This document shows positions 5,820 to 14,908 of a DNA stretch of 20,658 nt, in pieces (position 1 is the first letter of the stretch; the number at the start of each line of letters is the position of its first letter). The position numbers and the translations under genes were made by a program. Source of the stretch: DASRBN01 sp035294305 (GTDB lineage: Bacteria; Chloroflexota; Ktedonobacteria; Ktedonobacterales; Ktedonobacteraceae); assembly GCA_035294305.1 (NCBI GenBank), contig DATGLD010000010.1:1-20658 (forward strand), read 5' to 3'. The notes beneath the pieces are model-generated. The model was not told the DNA's origin and did no database searches. It worked only from the letters and a program-made list of their open reading frames with translations.

Positions 5820-5859
5820 AAAGGAGGGGTAGCCTCTCTGGCTGCCCCTCCTTTTATTT
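5820..5859. terminator. Bidirectional intrinsic terminator between convergent genes
   Basis: A 15-bp stem (5820-5834 with 5840-5854, AAAGGAGGGG... and complement, one T-G wobble) with the loop TCTCT is followed by TTTTATTTC on the plus strand. On the minus strand the A-rich left side gives a weaker T-run. It serves the DoxX gene and probably also the LLM gene, whose stop codon lies 6 bp beyond it. Confidence 0.9.
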
Positions 5860-5864
5860 CTACC

Positions 5865-6857
5865 TTAGAGTGAAGCAATCACCTGCATCAACTGTTCCCG
5901 CTCGCGTGTCTCGTCCTTGACCGGCACTAGCATCAACAGCAACTCGTCCAGGCCGCTCGCTAGCAGCTCTCGCAGGCGTTTCTCTACCCGCGCCTGCTCT
6001 CCCGCAACCACCAGCGCTTGCACGAGCCTGCTGGTGCCTGTTCCATCCTCGCCAATGGGGAAGCCCGCCAGTTCAAACATATGCCTGTAGAATGGCGCTC
6101 TGGTATAGAACGAGATGCGTGGTGTCGCTGCCGCCTGCACCGCTGCCTCATCGGTACTGATCGCCACCGGAATGTGCGCGACGAGCGGTGGAGCGGGCCG
6201 GTTACTCGCCTGCGCTCCCGCCCGTAGCGCAGGCAGCGCCTTATCGAGTAGATAGGGGACCGGGCAGACCCACGAAATCGCGCCATCGGCAACTTCGCCG
6301 GCCAGGTGAAATGCCTTCTCCCCCAGCGCCGAGATCAGCAGCGGAACCCGCGCCGGGCGTGGAATGGAGGCGTTTACATTGAAGAATTTGCCGCGATGAT
6401 CTACTCGCCCCTCCCATAACACCTCGCGCATCACCTCGACATATTCACGCAAATATGCCAGCGGCGACGGCATCGAAAGGCCGTAGATGTTTTCCATCAC
6501 GTGACGGTGACTGGTGCCAACGCCCAATCGCAGGCGTCCTGGGGCAAGCGCTTCGATGGTTGCCGCCTGCTGGGCCATCACAAGTGGATGGCGTGGATAG
6601 ACCGGCACAATCGAAGTGCCGAGGCCTATCTGCGTCGTCTGCACTGCCGCGGCAGCAAAGATGGTCAGCGTATCAAGCATGCCCGCCGATTGTGTCATCC
6701 AGACCTGCCGGATTCCAGCCTGTTCCGCCTCGCGTATCCTGTCGATGACGGTCGCGATATCCTGCGCCTGCACAACTAGTCCGGCGCGGTCGCGCAGCGG
6801 TAAATGAGAAACATCCTCTGAAGTAAGCAGAGAGCGATTATTCTCTTCCTGGGACAT
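5865..6857 (-). CDS. LLM-class (luciferase-like) F420/flavin-dependent oxidoreductase
   Basis: A 330-aa TIM-barrel enzyme of the bacterial luciferase-like superfamily that would use reduced F420 or FMN on an unidentified substrate. Visible landmarks are AGLVVQAQDIATVIDRIREAEQAGIRQVWMTQ, then TTQIGLGTSIVPVYPRHPLVMAQQAATIEALAPGRLRLGVGTSH, the most characteristic LLM block, and REYVEVMREVLWEGRVDHRGKFF. The order and length are normal. The N-terminal 20 residues are a polar extension. ATG 6857 has an AAAGG on the minus strand about 13-16 nt upstream; no better start is apparent. It is not linked to another gene on its strand. Which cofactor it uses cannot be decided from these motifs alone. Confidence 0.9.
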   Translation of the reverse strand: MSQEENNRSLLTSEDVSHLPLRDRAGLVVQAQDIATVIDRIREAEQAGIRQVWMTQSAGMLDTLTIFAAAAVQTTQIGLGTSIVPVYPRHPLVMAQQAATIEALAPGRLRLGVGTSHRHVMENIYGLSMPSPLAYLREYVEVMREVLWEGRVDHRGKFFNVNASIPRPARVPLLISALGEKAFHLAGEVADGAISWVCPVPYLLDKALPALRAGAQASNRPAPPLVAHIPVAISTDEAAVQAAATPRISFYTRAPFYRHMFELAGFPIGEDGTGTSRLVQALVVAGEQARVEKRLRELLASGLDELLLMLVPVKDETREREQLMQVIASL

Positions 6858-7187
6858 CCTATTTCAACCTTTCTACCAGTTCTCAAAAGCTACATAGCAC
6901 AGGCAAGAGGCCTGATCCATGAAAAACTTTCCCTTCTCAAATGGCATTGTATCATTTCAGAATGACCGCAGGAGTGTGGTGTTTATGTAAAAACAGGCCT
7001 CCATGTGGTAAAATGCAGTGAGGCATTTCAATCATGTCAAATTTTTACAGCAACAAGGGTGAGCAAGGCGTGGGAGACCTGGTAGAGCTATCATTGTCAC
7101 GTAAGTCGATGAGAGGCGCCCCCATTCCGAGTAACGATCTATTTGAGACCTACATTTTCAGGAAAACGCTCACCTCCGGAGCATCGC
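6858..7187. other. 330-bp divergent intergenic region between the LLM and helicase genes
   Basis: The divergent promoters of the LLM and helicase genes must lie here. On the plus strand TAAAAT (7009-7014) is a plausible -10 without a good -35. An open frame from ATG 7034 overlaps the helicase start in another frame but has no ribosome binding site, and I do not call it a gene. I see no repeat or RNA gene. Confidence 0.4.
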
Positions 7188-10100
7188 ATGCACATTATCC
7201 ATGGCACATGGATTCCCGAAGATACAAACGAGTTTGAGCAGGGAGGCGCTTTCTACCTGTGGGTAGAGACGGATAGCCCAACGCGTGCGACACAGAAAGG
7301 CGCGCAAAACGTTCATCCCCGGCACCTGACGCAATCGGACCTGGCCACGTTTCTCATGGAAAAGCTTGGCCTGCAAGAGAATACACCGGGCATGCTGGCG
7401 CGCGAACTTGAGACGAAATACTTCCTGCTGCCCACAGTTACAGGCAAACCAGCTCCCTGCTTCGAATTGCTGCGCTACATGGATGAAGAGGAGCCGATTG
7501 AGTTTGACCTGCAGCCCTGGATGGTAACATCTTACCGGCTGCGCGATGTCATCAGCAGCCTGAACGACATCCATTTTATCGCCCTGTATGCTCCAAGTGA
7601 TTTCCAGCTGGGAGCCGATCTGCTGTTCTGGCAGCAGTACGCGCAGGCGCTCAAGGGCATCATCGCCAGAGATCAGTATATTCCTGCCCTCAGATACCAG
7701 GAGATCACGCCCGCTCCGGCAAAAGGCAAGAAGGCCAAAAACGCGCTTCCCAGCTACGAAATGCATTACACCTGGGAACTGCTCTCTGAGAGCTACGAAA
7801 AGACTGTGCAGAGCTCTGTGGCCGCCATGCCCGGTATCTGTGCTGCCGGACTGAACAGCCCGGATAATGCCGCCTTGTTTGACAAAGAATCCTTGCTGCG
7901 GCACTTTTCCGAATGTCTCCTGCAGAATATCGTGACAGGAACACCCTTTATAGCGAAGTTCGACCAGCAGATCGAGAACACGATCCTGTACAAATGCGTC
8001 TACCCGAACCGCGCGGCTCTGGTTTACGATACACCGGAGGAGCGGCTGCAAGACTACAAACACTGGCTGGCCTGGCGCAACAGCTTTACAAAAGCGGGCG
8101 CCGGAGCCGGCTTCAACCTCTGTTTCCGTCTTGAGGAGGCATCCTCCGATGATATAGACAGCTGGCACCTGCACTTTCTCGTCGCCTCACGCCGCGACCC
8201 CTCGCTCAAATTGAGCCTTGATGACTTCTGGTACCTCGATTCGCAGGCTCGTACAGAAGTACTCCGTCATTTCGGACAGGACTTCGAGAAAAACCTGTTG
8301 CTATCCCTGGGCCATGCCGCTCGCATCTATCCCAAAGTCTGGGATGGATTGGCTACAGACAAACCACGGGGATGCACGTTGACCATGGATGAAGCGTTCG
8401 CGTTCCTGAAAGAGGACGCCTGGATACTTGGAGACGCCGGCTATACCGTTATCGTTCCATCGTGGTGGACGCCCGAGGGTCGCAGGCGTACGAAGGTTCG
8501 CCTCAAAACGTCTGTGCGCTCGGCAAAGGGGACATCCGGCGTCAATAGTGGCTACTTCAGCCTCAACAGCATCATCGCCTATGAATACCAGCTATCGATT
8601 GGCGGCGAGGTCGTGACGCCGGAGGAATGGGAACAACTCGTCAATGCCAAAACGCCCCTGGTGCAGTTCCGCGGGCAGTGGATGGAACTGGACCGCGACA
8701 AGATGCTGCAACTGCTGGAGTTCTGGCAGAAGCACCAGCACGAGCAGCCTGAAATCACGCTGCTGGACATGTTGAAACTTGGCGCCGGGTCCGAAGACGA
8801 CCTGGAATGGGATCACGACGCGGTCTTGTGCGATATGCTGTCGCGGCTCCAGGATAAGAATGCTTTCGCCCCTATCAAAGACCCGCGCAACTTACAAGGT
8901 TTGCTGCGTGACTACCAGCGGCGCGGCGTCTCCTGGCTGCAATATCTTGAACAACTGGGCCTGAATCCTTGCCTCGCGGACGATATGGGACTCGGCAAAA
9001 CACTTGAGGTGATTGCCCACCTGCTCAAGGAACGCGAGGAAGCTGAAGACGTGCCGCCAACCCTCGTCATCGCCCCAACCTCCGTGCTGGGCAACTGGCA
9101 CAAGGAGATCGAACGTTTCGCGCCGCGACTTCGCTCGCTGGTACATCAAGGCAGCGCGCGATTGAAAGACAAACAGGCCTTTATTGAAACATGCAAGCAG
9201 TATGACGTTATCCTGACCTCCTTCGCGCTGGCCCGCCTGGACGAAAAGCTCTTGCAGGCGGTGCAATGGCATCGCGTGGTGGTCGATGAGGCGCAAAATA
9301 TCAAGAATCCGCAGGCCGCCCAGACCCGCGCTATTCTGAAGCTCCCATCATCGCATCGCATCGCCCTGACCGGCACGCCCGTCGAAAACCGCCTGCGCGA
9401 CCTGTGGTCCATCTTCAATTTTCTCAATCCTGGCTATCTTGGCAAGGAGGCGCAGTTCCGTAAGTCCTTCGAACTGCCCATCCAGAAAAATAACGACGTG
9501 GCAACCTCGACAACCTTAAAAAAGCTGGTCGAGCCTTTTATCCTGCGGCGCGTCAAGACCGATAAACGCATCATCGACGACCTGCCGGATAAAATCGAGC
9601 AGAAGATGTATACCACGCTTTCGCCCGAGCAGGCCTCGCTTTACGAGGCGGTCGTCAAAGACGTTGAGGAACAATTGAAGGAGGCCGAGGGCATCCAGCG
9701 CAAGGGCCTGATCCTCTCCACGCTGCTGAAGCTCAAGCAAATCTGCAACCATCCGGCGCAATTTTTGCAGGATGGCAGCCCATTTGCTCCCGAACGCTCC
9801 CACAAACTCCAGCGCCTGGGTGAGATGGTCGAAGAAGTGATCGATAGCGGCGAAAGCGCCTTGATCTTCACACAGTTTACGGAGATCGGCGGCGAGCTTG
9901 AACGTTACCTCGCGCATACCCTGCACTACAACACCTACTACCTGCACGGCGGAACCAACGTGGCGCGGCGCGAACGCATGATCGCGGAATTTCAAGACCC
10001 GGCCACCGAGCCGTCGCTGTTTATTCTCTCGCTGCGAGCGGGGGGCGTCGGCCTGAATTTGACCAAAGCCAACCACGTCTTCCACTTCGACCGCTGGTGG

Positions 10101-10340
10101 AACCCATCGGTAGAAGACCAGGCGACCGACCGCGCCTTCCGCATCGGCCAGCGCAAGAACGTCTTCGTGCATAAATTCGTCGCCATGGGCACGCTGGAAG
10201 AACGCATCGATGCCATGATCGAGGACAAGAAACGCCTCTCGTCGCTAGTTGTCGGCGCCGACGAATCCTGGTTGACGGAACTTGATAATGATACCTTTAA
10301 AGAACTGATCGCGTTGCGGCGCAGCGCGGTCGTGGAGTAA
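7188..10340 (+). CDS. SNF2-family DEAD/DEAH-type helicase/translocase, paired with a SWIM protein
   Basis: A 1050-aa bacterial SWI2/SNF2 ATPase, a double-stranded nucleic-acid translocase that remodels protein-nucleic acid complexes. The N-terminal ~550 residues form the helicase-associated region typical of bacterial SNF2 proteins (opening MHIIHGTWIPE). The ATPase core follows: motif I LADDMGLGKT at about 596-605, motif Ia-like LVIAPTSVLGNW, motif II DEAQ at 700-703, motif III LTGTPVENRLRDLWSIFNFLNPG, then the second RecA lobe with LHGGTNVARRERMIAEFQ, LRAGGVGLNL near 949 and the Q-x-x-D-R-x-x-R-I-G-Q motif VI. All catalytic residues are present. The start at 7188 has CCGGAG upstream; the frame is open for 15 more codons without a better start. 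It is followed after 5 bp by its SWIM partner, so the two form an operon. The cellular target is unknown. Confidence 0.95.
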   Translation: MHIIHGTWIPEDTNEFEQGGAFYLWVETDSPTRATQKGAQNVHPRHLTQSDLATFLMEKLGLQENTPGMLARELETKYFLLPTVTGKPAPCFELLRYMDEEEPIEFDLQPWMVTSYRLRDVISSLNDIHFIALYAPSDFQLGADLLFWQQYAQALKGIIARDQYIPALRYQEITPAPAKGKKAKNALPSYEMHYTWELLSESYEKTVQSSVAAMPGICAAGLNSPDNAALFDKESLLRHFSECLLQNIVTGTPFIAKFDQQIENTILYKCVYPNRAALVYDTPEERLQDYKHWLAWRNSFTKAGAGAGFNLCFRLEEASSDDIDSWHLHFLVASRRDPSLKLSLDDFWYLDSQARTEVLRHFGQDFEKNLLLSLGHAARIYPKVWDGLATDKPRGCTLTMDEAFAFLKEDAWILGDAGYTVIVPSWWTPEGRRRTKVRLKTSVRSAKGTSGVNSGYFSLNSIIAYEYQLSIGGEVVTPEEWEQLVNAKTPLVQFRGQWMELDRDKMLQLLEFWQKHQHEQPEITLLDMLKLGAGSEDDLEWDHDAVLCDMLSRLQDKNAFAPIKDPRNLQGLLRDYQRRGVSWLQYLEQLGLNPCLADDMGLGKTLEVIAHLLKEREEAEDVPPTLVIAPTSVLGNWHKEIERFAPRLRSLVHQGSARLKDKQAFIETCKQYDVILTSFALARLDEKLLQAVQWHRVVVDEAQNIKNPQAAQTRAILKLPSSHRIALTGTPVENRLRDLWSIFNFLNPGYLGKEAQFRKSFELPIQKNNDVATSTTLKKLVEPFILRRVKTDKRIIDDLPDKIEQKMYTTLSPEQASLYEAVVKDVEEQLKEAEGIQRKGLILSTLLKLKQICNHPAQFLQDGSPFAPERSHKLQRLGEMVEEVIDSGESALIFTQFTEIGGELERYLAHTLHYNTYYLHGGTNVARRERMIAEFQDPATEPSLFILSLRAGGVGLNLTKANHVFHFDRWWNPSVEDQATDRAFRIGQRKNVFVHKFVAMGTLEERIDAMIEDKKRLSSLVVGADESWLTELDNDTFKELIALRRSAVVE

Positions 10341-10345
10341 CGGCG

Positions 10346-11191
10346 ATGGCACAGTTCAGCCGCACCTGGTGGGGCCAGCGCTTTATCGCGGCCCTCGAAC
10401 AATTTACCGACCCGGGCCGCCTTGGACGCGGGCGCTCCTATGCTAGCAACGGGCGCATCCTCGAATACAAACTTGCTAATGGCACGGTTACGGCCAGGGT
10501 GCGCGGTTCGATCAACCCGTACTTTGGTGTCTACAAAGAGCCTATCTACAAGACGACAATCAAAATCAAGCCCATCTCCGCCGCCAACTGGACAAAAGCC
10601 ATCCAGCACATCGGCTCGCGGGCCGACCTGGTGACGAAACTGCTGATGAACGAGATGCCGGACACAATTGACGATGCCTTCGCGCAATGGGGACTGCACC
10701 TGCTGCCGCACAGGGAGGCCGACTTCGAAACCGAGTGTTCCTGCCCCGATTGGTCGAACCCCTGCAAGCATATCGCCGGAGTCTACTACCTGCTGGCCTC
10801 AGACCTCGACCGCGATCCATTCTTAATGTTCGAGTTGCGCGGCCTGTCCAGAGAAGACCTGCACGCTGAACTGGCGCGTTCCCCGCTGGGGCAAATCCTC
10901 TCGTCCGCGCTCAAAGCGGAAGAGCAAGTGCCTCAAGTTGAGCCGGTCGCATCCCTCCACACGCGCCCGCTGCGCCAGCCGGCTGCGGTATCGACAGGGC
11001 ATAAGGAGTTCTGGACCGGCGCCAGGAGACTGCCCGCTGCCCCAATAGCTCCAGCGCAGCCCACCGTGCCGGCTCTGCTGATCAAGAAGCAGGGAGATTA
11101 TCCTGCTTTCTGGCACAAGGACAACTCTTTCATCAGCGTGATGGAAGAGCTCTATGAGCGCGTGCGCACAAAGAACAGGCAGATGAAGTAG
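10346..11191 (+). CDS. SWIM zinc-finger protein, partner of the SNF2 helicase
   Basis: A 281-aa protein opening FSRTWWGQRFIAALEQF...GRLGRGRSYASNGRI, the usual start of bacterial SWIM proteins encoded next to SNF2 helicases. The SWIM finger is C131-S-C133-P-D-W-S-N-P-C140-K-H142 (C-x-C-x6-C-x-H), expected to bind one zinc and mediate nucleic-acid or protein contact. The segment before it carries RGSINPYFGVYKEPIYKTTIKI, another family landmark. After about residue 200 the sequence becomes Pro/Ala-rich and probably disordered, before a short final helix. Its ATG lies 5 bp after the helicase stop, so the genes are translationally close and presumably act in one complex. This pairing is common in actinobacteria, cyanobacteria and Chloroflexota. 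Confidence 0.93.
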   Translation: MAQFSRTWWGQRFIAALEQFTDPGRLGRGRSYASNGRILEYKLANGTVTARVRGSINPYFGVYKEPIYKTTIKIKPISAANWTKAIQHIGSRADLVTKLLMNEMPDTIDDAFAQWGLHLLPHREADFETECSCPDWSNPCKHIAGVYYLLASDLDRDPFLMFELRGLSREDLHAELARSPLGQILSSALKAEEQVPQVEPVASLHTRPLRQPAAVSTGHKEFWTGARRLPAAPIAPAQPTVPALLIKKQGDYPAFWHKDNSFISVMEELYERVRTKNRQMK

Positions 11192-11272
11192 CTGCTGTTC
11201 CGCTGGGGGTGTATCTCTTCGTGCGGCCTTTGTTTTGTGCAACTGCCCTGCCGGGCTGCCGTAAATCGGACC

Positions 11273-12175
11273 TTACTGAACCTGCAAGATAATCGTATTC
11301 TGCCAGGGGTCATTGATGCGCATGCTATCTCCCTGCTCCTCAAAAGGAATATGATACGCAACCAGCCGCTGCTTGACTTCTTGCAAGCCCTCCTGTGTAG
11401 GAATGCTAATGACATAGCTTTGCAGCCCGGCAGCGTTTGCTGGCGTCGGTTTCGCTCCACGCGAGTGCCAGGTGTTCAGGCCGATGTGGTGATGATAGCC
11501 ACCAGCGCTGACGAAAAGCGCCCCGTGCGCCGATAAATCCGCGGTAACATCGAAACCAAGGATGGTGGAATAGAAACGCCTCGCCTCCGCGATATCGCCG
11601 ACTTGCAGATGGATATGACCAACGCGCGTCCCCTCCGGAATCACTTCCCATGGTTTAACCCCGCGCCGGCCCTCCTCAAGGAGACCCCGGATATCGACCG
11701 GGTCGGTGGCCATCTGAACCATGCCGTTTGTCCAGCGCCATTCGCTCCTGGGGCGGTCGCGGTAGAGTTCGAGGCCGTTGTCGTCGGGGTCGGAAAGATA
11801 TAACGCCTCGCTTACCAGGTGATCCCCCTGGCCAACCTGCAAGCCCGCCTGAAAAACGCGCTCCAGTTCGCGACCGAGATCGGCCCGTGTTGGAAAAAGA
11901 ATAGCCACGTGATAAAGACCCGTTGCCCGGCGCGGCTGGGGCGCGGCCCCTGGAACTTCGATCAACTCCAATAGCGGATGCTTATCCCTGTCACCCAACA
12001 CGACTCTTCCCGGCCCGTGCTCGACAGGCTGGAATGCCAGCACGCCCTCATAAAAACGCCGCGAACGCTCAAGATTCGCGACACGCAATGTCACCAGGCC
12101 AATGCTCGTGCCGGGATGAATCGACTTCGCTGTTGCTGACGCCTGCTGTTCCATTGACATAAAATTCGTCTCCAT
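11273..12175 (-). CDS. Two-domain VOC-superfamily protein, extradiol dioxygenase (CatE)-like
   Basis: A ~300-aa protein with two vicinal-oxygen-chelate domains. Domain 1 begins GLVTLRVANLERSRRFYEGVLAFQPV and contains GLYHVAILFPTRADL and YLSDPDDNGLELYRDRPRSEW. Domain 2 begins RVGHIHLQVGDIAEARRFYSTILGFDVT and contains YHHHIGLNTWHSRGA. This layout matches the CatE/YfiE type of catechol-2,3-dioxygenase-like proteins. The conserved His (GHIHLQV, HHHIGLN) and the late acidic position expected to hold iron in domain 2 look present or nearly so; the final ligand is not certain. The frame is open to 12217. ATG 12175 has AGGA at 10-nt spacing, and ATG 12160 has GGAG at 9 nt as an equally good alternative. 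Substrate is unknown and no aromatic pathway is adjacent. Confidence 0.88.
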   Translation of the reverse strand: METNFMSMEQQASATAKSIHPGTSIGLVTLRVANLERSRRFYEGVLAFQPVEHGPGRVVLGDRDKHPLLELIEVPGAAPQPRRATGLYHVAILFPTRADLGRELERVFQAGLQVGQGDHLVSEALYLSDPDDNGLELYRDRPRSEWRWTNGMVQMATDPVDIRGLLEEGRRGVKPWEVIPEGTRVGHIHLQVGDIAEARRFYSTILGFDVTADLSAHGALFVSAGGYHHHIGLNTWHSRGAKPTPANAAGLQSYVISIPTQEGLQEVKQRLVAYHIPFEEQGDSMRINDPWQNTIILQVQ

Positions 12176-12385
12176 TCTCGCAAAATCCTGCGATGTGTAA
12201 CGGGCTTTGACGATCAACTTGTGCCCGTAATAGAAAAGTATCTCTTAATAAACTAACAAAAAGTAAGTAAAATATCTTCCATCACTCATAATGCCATCGC
12301 TTCGAGCGTGTGGTACTATTATATTCGGCAAACACCTCGCGTTGCAGTCATTAGCTCGGTATTGAGCCTTCTTCGGAGAAAATCT

Positions 12386-13585
12386 ATGGCCCAGACTCAA
12401 AGCGAGATCATCGTCATAGGTGGCGGAATAGCTGGTACGGCTACTGCCTGCCATCTCGCGCAGTACGGACACGAAGTAATCCTGCTGGAACAGAACGAGC
12501 TGGCAAGCGAGGCATCTGGTCTGAATGCGGGTACGATCTGGGCCACGGGTTGGGGTCACACGCCCGACCTCGTATCAATGCTCAACACTGGCAGCCTGGA
12601 AATCTTCAAAACCTTGCAGCTTGATCTCGGCTATGACATCGAGTTTCGTCAGAGCGGCTCTCTTCAGGCCATCCAGACCGGTGAACAATGTGTTTTTGCC
12701 CAACGAGAGGCGCATAACCTGGCCGCTGCCGGGCACCGCGTGGAGTTGCTTTCTGCTCGCGAGGCGCGCAGCATTGAACCCGAACTCAGCCCGCATATTC
12801 TGGGATGCCTCTACTATCCCTATGGTGGCAATGCCAATCCCGTGAAGACGGTGCAGGCGCTGGCAATGCTCGCGCAGAAATATGGCGCGACTATCCTCAC
12901 GCACCACACTGTTACCGGTATTAGCCATCTGGATGAGGGCAGCTACGAGGTCGTCACACCGCCGGCGACCTTCAAGGCTCGCACGCTTGTCTTAGCTGCC
13001 GGTCCCTGGTGCCGCGACCTCGGTGCCATGCTTGGCCTCTCCATTCCCGTCTATCCTGTGCGCGGCCAGATGTGGGCCACAGCTCCTCAGCCACCCACGA
13101 TTTTTCACAGCATGGGCGCGCTCGAGTCGCATTTCTACTGGCATACGCACCCATACGGCGATAAGCAAACCCCGCTCGAACTCACCCATCGCCAGGGTCA
13201 GCGGCTCACTCGTCACCTCTATGGACGTCAGACGCGCAAGGGCGAGATCATATTCGGCGGTGACAGGCAGGTAGGCGTTCCCAAAATCCCTGATCAGGCC
13301 GGTATCGAAGTCAATCACGCCCACGCGCTCGAGCTCTTCCCATTCCTCAAAGACCTGCCCATCGTCCGCGCCTGGGCCGGCTGGATGCCCTTTACCCGCG
13401 ACCTGCGTCCCTTGATCGGCAAGATTCCTCGTTTCGACAATCTCTACCTGCTCACAGGTCTCAGCTCTTCCGGCTTTGAGAAAGGCATGATGGCGGGAAA
13501 GTTGCTCGCTGAGTTTATGCACAAAGGGATAGCAGATCCTATTCTCTCGCAAGCCGATCCGGGTGGCTCGATTGGGTTTTTATAA
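12386..13585 (+). CDS. DAO-type FAD-dependent oxidoreductase (glycine/D-amino-acid oxidase family)
   Basis: A 399-aa flavoenzyme predicted to oxidise an amine or D-/N-substituted amino acid. The N-terminal Rossmann motif is IIVIGGGIAGTATACHLAQYGHEVILLEQ (G12-x-G14-x-x-G17, acidic residue Glu35), followed by the DAO-typical SEASGLNAGTIW. The C-terminal substrate/FAD block reads VRAWAGWMPFTRDLRPLIGKIPRFDNLYLLTGLSSSGFEKGMMAGKLLAEF, which is standard for this family. The start at 12386 is selected by CGGAG (12374-12378); the frame is open upstream to 12308 but without RBS. Its stop lies 5 bp from that of the convergent hydrolase gene. It stands alone on its strand, and the divergent neighbour is the VOC protein with 210 bp between. 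Exact substrate is not predictable. Confidence 0.92.
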   Translation: MAQTQSEIIVIGGGIAGTATACHLAQYGHEVILLEQNELASEASGLNAGTIWATGWGHTPDLVSMLNTGSLEIFKTLQLDLGYDIEFRQSGSLQAIQTGEQCVFAQREAHNLAAAGHRVELLSAREARSIEPELSPHILGCLYYPYGGNANPVKTVQALAMLAQKYGATILTHHTVTGISHLDEGSYEVVTPPATFKARTLVLAAGPWCRDLGAMLGLSIPVYPVRGQMWATAPQPPTIFHSMGALESHFYWHTHPYGDKQTPLELTHRQGQRLTRHLYGRQTRKGEIIFGGDRQVGVPKIPDQAGIEVNHAHALELFPFLKDLPIVRAWAGWMPFTRDLRPLIGKIPRFDNLYLLTGLSSSGFEKGMMAGKLLAEFMHKGIADPILSQADPGGSIGFL

Positions 13586-13590
13586 CCTTA

Positions 13591-14559
13591 TTAATTTTCA
13601 GGCTGCAATTGAGCATTCAGGTAATTGTTTATCTGCGTCATAATAGCCTGAAGTTGGGAAGGTTTGAGGCCGCTGTATTCGTGGCCGCCATTATAGGAAA
13701 TATATTGGGGCATAAACCCATCACTTTTGAGTGCCTGATAGAGGTGTTTTGACTGATCTGGTAGCACCGTCTTATCCAGGGTTCCCTGGATAATGAGTAC
13801 TGGCCCCGTTTGAGGTGCGATGTTATCTATTGGAGAAGCATCGTTAGCGAGCGGGTCTGGTTTTTTGAGGGGGTAAGGCTTCCTGCCGAGAAGAGCGGGG
13901 ATGTCGTTTTGGACTTCCTGGTTCTTTTTGTTTTGAAAATATAATTCACGCAGATCGGTTGGCCCGAACTGATCGACGACGCATTCAACGGTGGGGGACT
14001 GGTTTGGATATTCACCGGCTACATCTGATGGGTGAATAGTTTGCAACTCGTCCAGCATCAATGCCAGGTGCGCCCCGGCTGAGTCTCCCAATGAACAAAT
14101 TCGCCCTGGATCAAGACCAAGAGAAGAAGCGTTCGCGCGCAGAAAGCGAACCGCGAGTTGGACATCACCGATCTGGTCTGGCCAATGATCGGTATCTTGT
14201 GAAAGATTTGGATTAGCCAGGCGATAGTCTATCGTTACAGCGACGTATCCCTCAGATGCATAGTGTTTACACATAGTATCGTATTTTTCTTTCTGCCCTC
14301 CGACCCAGCCGCCTCCGTGTATCATAATAACGCCTGGCTCTAAGGAAGGCGGATTAGAAGGCAAGCATTCATCCAGGACTTCTTCCGCTATTGTTCCATT
14401 CCCATAATTAACATCCGGTATAAACCGTATCGAGTAAAGTGAAGCGGCCCGGGCGTGTGACGTTTGATGAAATCCGGCAACTTGCAGAAATACGAATGAA
14501 AGGATACTTACGGAGCAGGCAACGAAAACGGCACTTAGCAGGGGTGTACGGCGGGTCAT
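13591..14559 (-). CDS. Exported alpha/beta hydrolase (esterase/lipase, BD-FAE/carboxylesterase type)
   Basis: A 322-aa secreted or lipid-anchored-free esterase. Residues 1-39 form a signal peptide (MTRRTP..., a hydrophobic core, then HARAAS with an A-x-A cleavage site near 38-40). The mature enzyme has the oxyanion motif HGGGW at 81-85, the nucleophile elbow LGDSAGAH with Ser160, the acid Asp262 in QGTLDKTV and the base His293 in NGGHEYSG. The catalytic triad is complete. Such proteins hydrolyse short-chain or feruloyl/acetyl esters; the substrate cannot be assigned here. GAAGAGAG lies just before ATG 14559 and a good promoter is visible further upstream. Confidence 0.92.
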   Translation of the reverse strand: MTRRTPLLSAVFVACSVSILSFVFLQVAGFHQTSHARAASLYSIRFIPDVNYGNGTIAEEVLDECLPSNPPSLEPGVIMIHGGGWVGGQKEKYDTMCKHYASEGYVAVTIDYRLANPNLSQDTDHWPDQIGDVQLAVRFLRANASSLGLDPGRICSLGDSAGAHLALMLDELQTIHPSDVAGEYPNQSPTVECVVDQFGPTDLRELYFQNKKNQEVQNDIPALLGRKPYPLKKPDPLANDASPIDNIAPQTGPVLIIQGTLDKTVLPDQSKHLYQALKSDGFMPQYISYNGGHEYSGLKPSQLQAIMTQINNYLNAQLQPEN

Positions 14560-14647
14560 CGATTTCTCTCTTCCATTAGCGGTGACGTGTACAAGATGCT
14601 GTATCCTGTACTGTCCCTTTCCTGTCCTGGTACGCCCAATACCTTAT

Positions 14648-14676
14648 TCATAACATATTCATTGTAAAGCTGTCAA
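14648..14676 (-). promoter_or_regulatory. Sigma-70 promoter of the exported hydrolase gene
   Basis: On the minus strand TTGACA (14676-14671) is a perfect -35 with TTATGA (14653-14648) 17 bp downstream. Initiation near 14641 would give an ~80-nt leader. The -35 box ends only about eight bases from the inverted-repeat element at 14684, so that element sits at the immediate upstream edge of the promoter. Confidence 0.6.
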
Positions 14677-14683
14677 GGAGAAA

Positions 14684-14889
14684 TTCCTGCCATCCACTCA
14701 TAACTCGGGGTGCAGGGGTTTCACCCCTGCCGGGGTGCGGGGTGTTTTCTGCCGACACAGGGAGCACCTCGTACTGGAAGTCGTGCAGGGGTTTCACCCC
14801 TGCCGGGGTGCGGGGTGTCCCCGCTTGCTTCCCCTCCCGTCCTGACGGGCCGGAGGCCCGCTGCAAGAATTATGAGTGGATGGCAGGAA
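14684..14889. mobile_element. MITE-like element with 20-bp terminal inverted repeats and internal direct repeats
   Basis: TTCCTGCCATCCACTCATAA (14684-14703) is exactly inverted at 14870-14889. Inside are two identical 36-bp direct repeats at 14710-14745 and 14783-14818, each starting GTGCAGGGGTTTCACCCCTG and itself containing the hairpin GCAGGGG/CCCCTGC. Further hairpins follow (CCCGTC/GACGGG and GGGCC/GGCCC near 14836-14859). GGAG occurs directly outside both ends (near 14677 and 14894), a possible but very short target duplication. There is no open frame with coding character, so it would be non-autonomous. Confidence 0.65.
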
Positions 14890-14908
14890 ATTCCGGAGTA
14901 GTAAAATG

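Noticed and set aside
7034..7237. 67-codon frame ahead of the helicase gene
   Set aside because: Overlaps the helicase start in another frame, no RBS, no recognisable sequence.
7170..8174. 334-codon minus-strand frame
   Set aside because: Antisense to the N-terminal part of the SNF2 helicase, whose sequence is clearly coding; no protein-family resemblance.
9516..10771. Two long minus-strand frames (218 and 259 codons)
   Set aside because: Antisense to the helicase core and the SWIM protein, both with intact motifs; shadows of GC-rich coding sequence.
14710..14818. CRISPR-like array from the two 36-bp repeats
   Set aside because: Only two units with a 37-bp interval, enclosed by terminal inverted repeats and without cas genes; fits a MITE-like element better.
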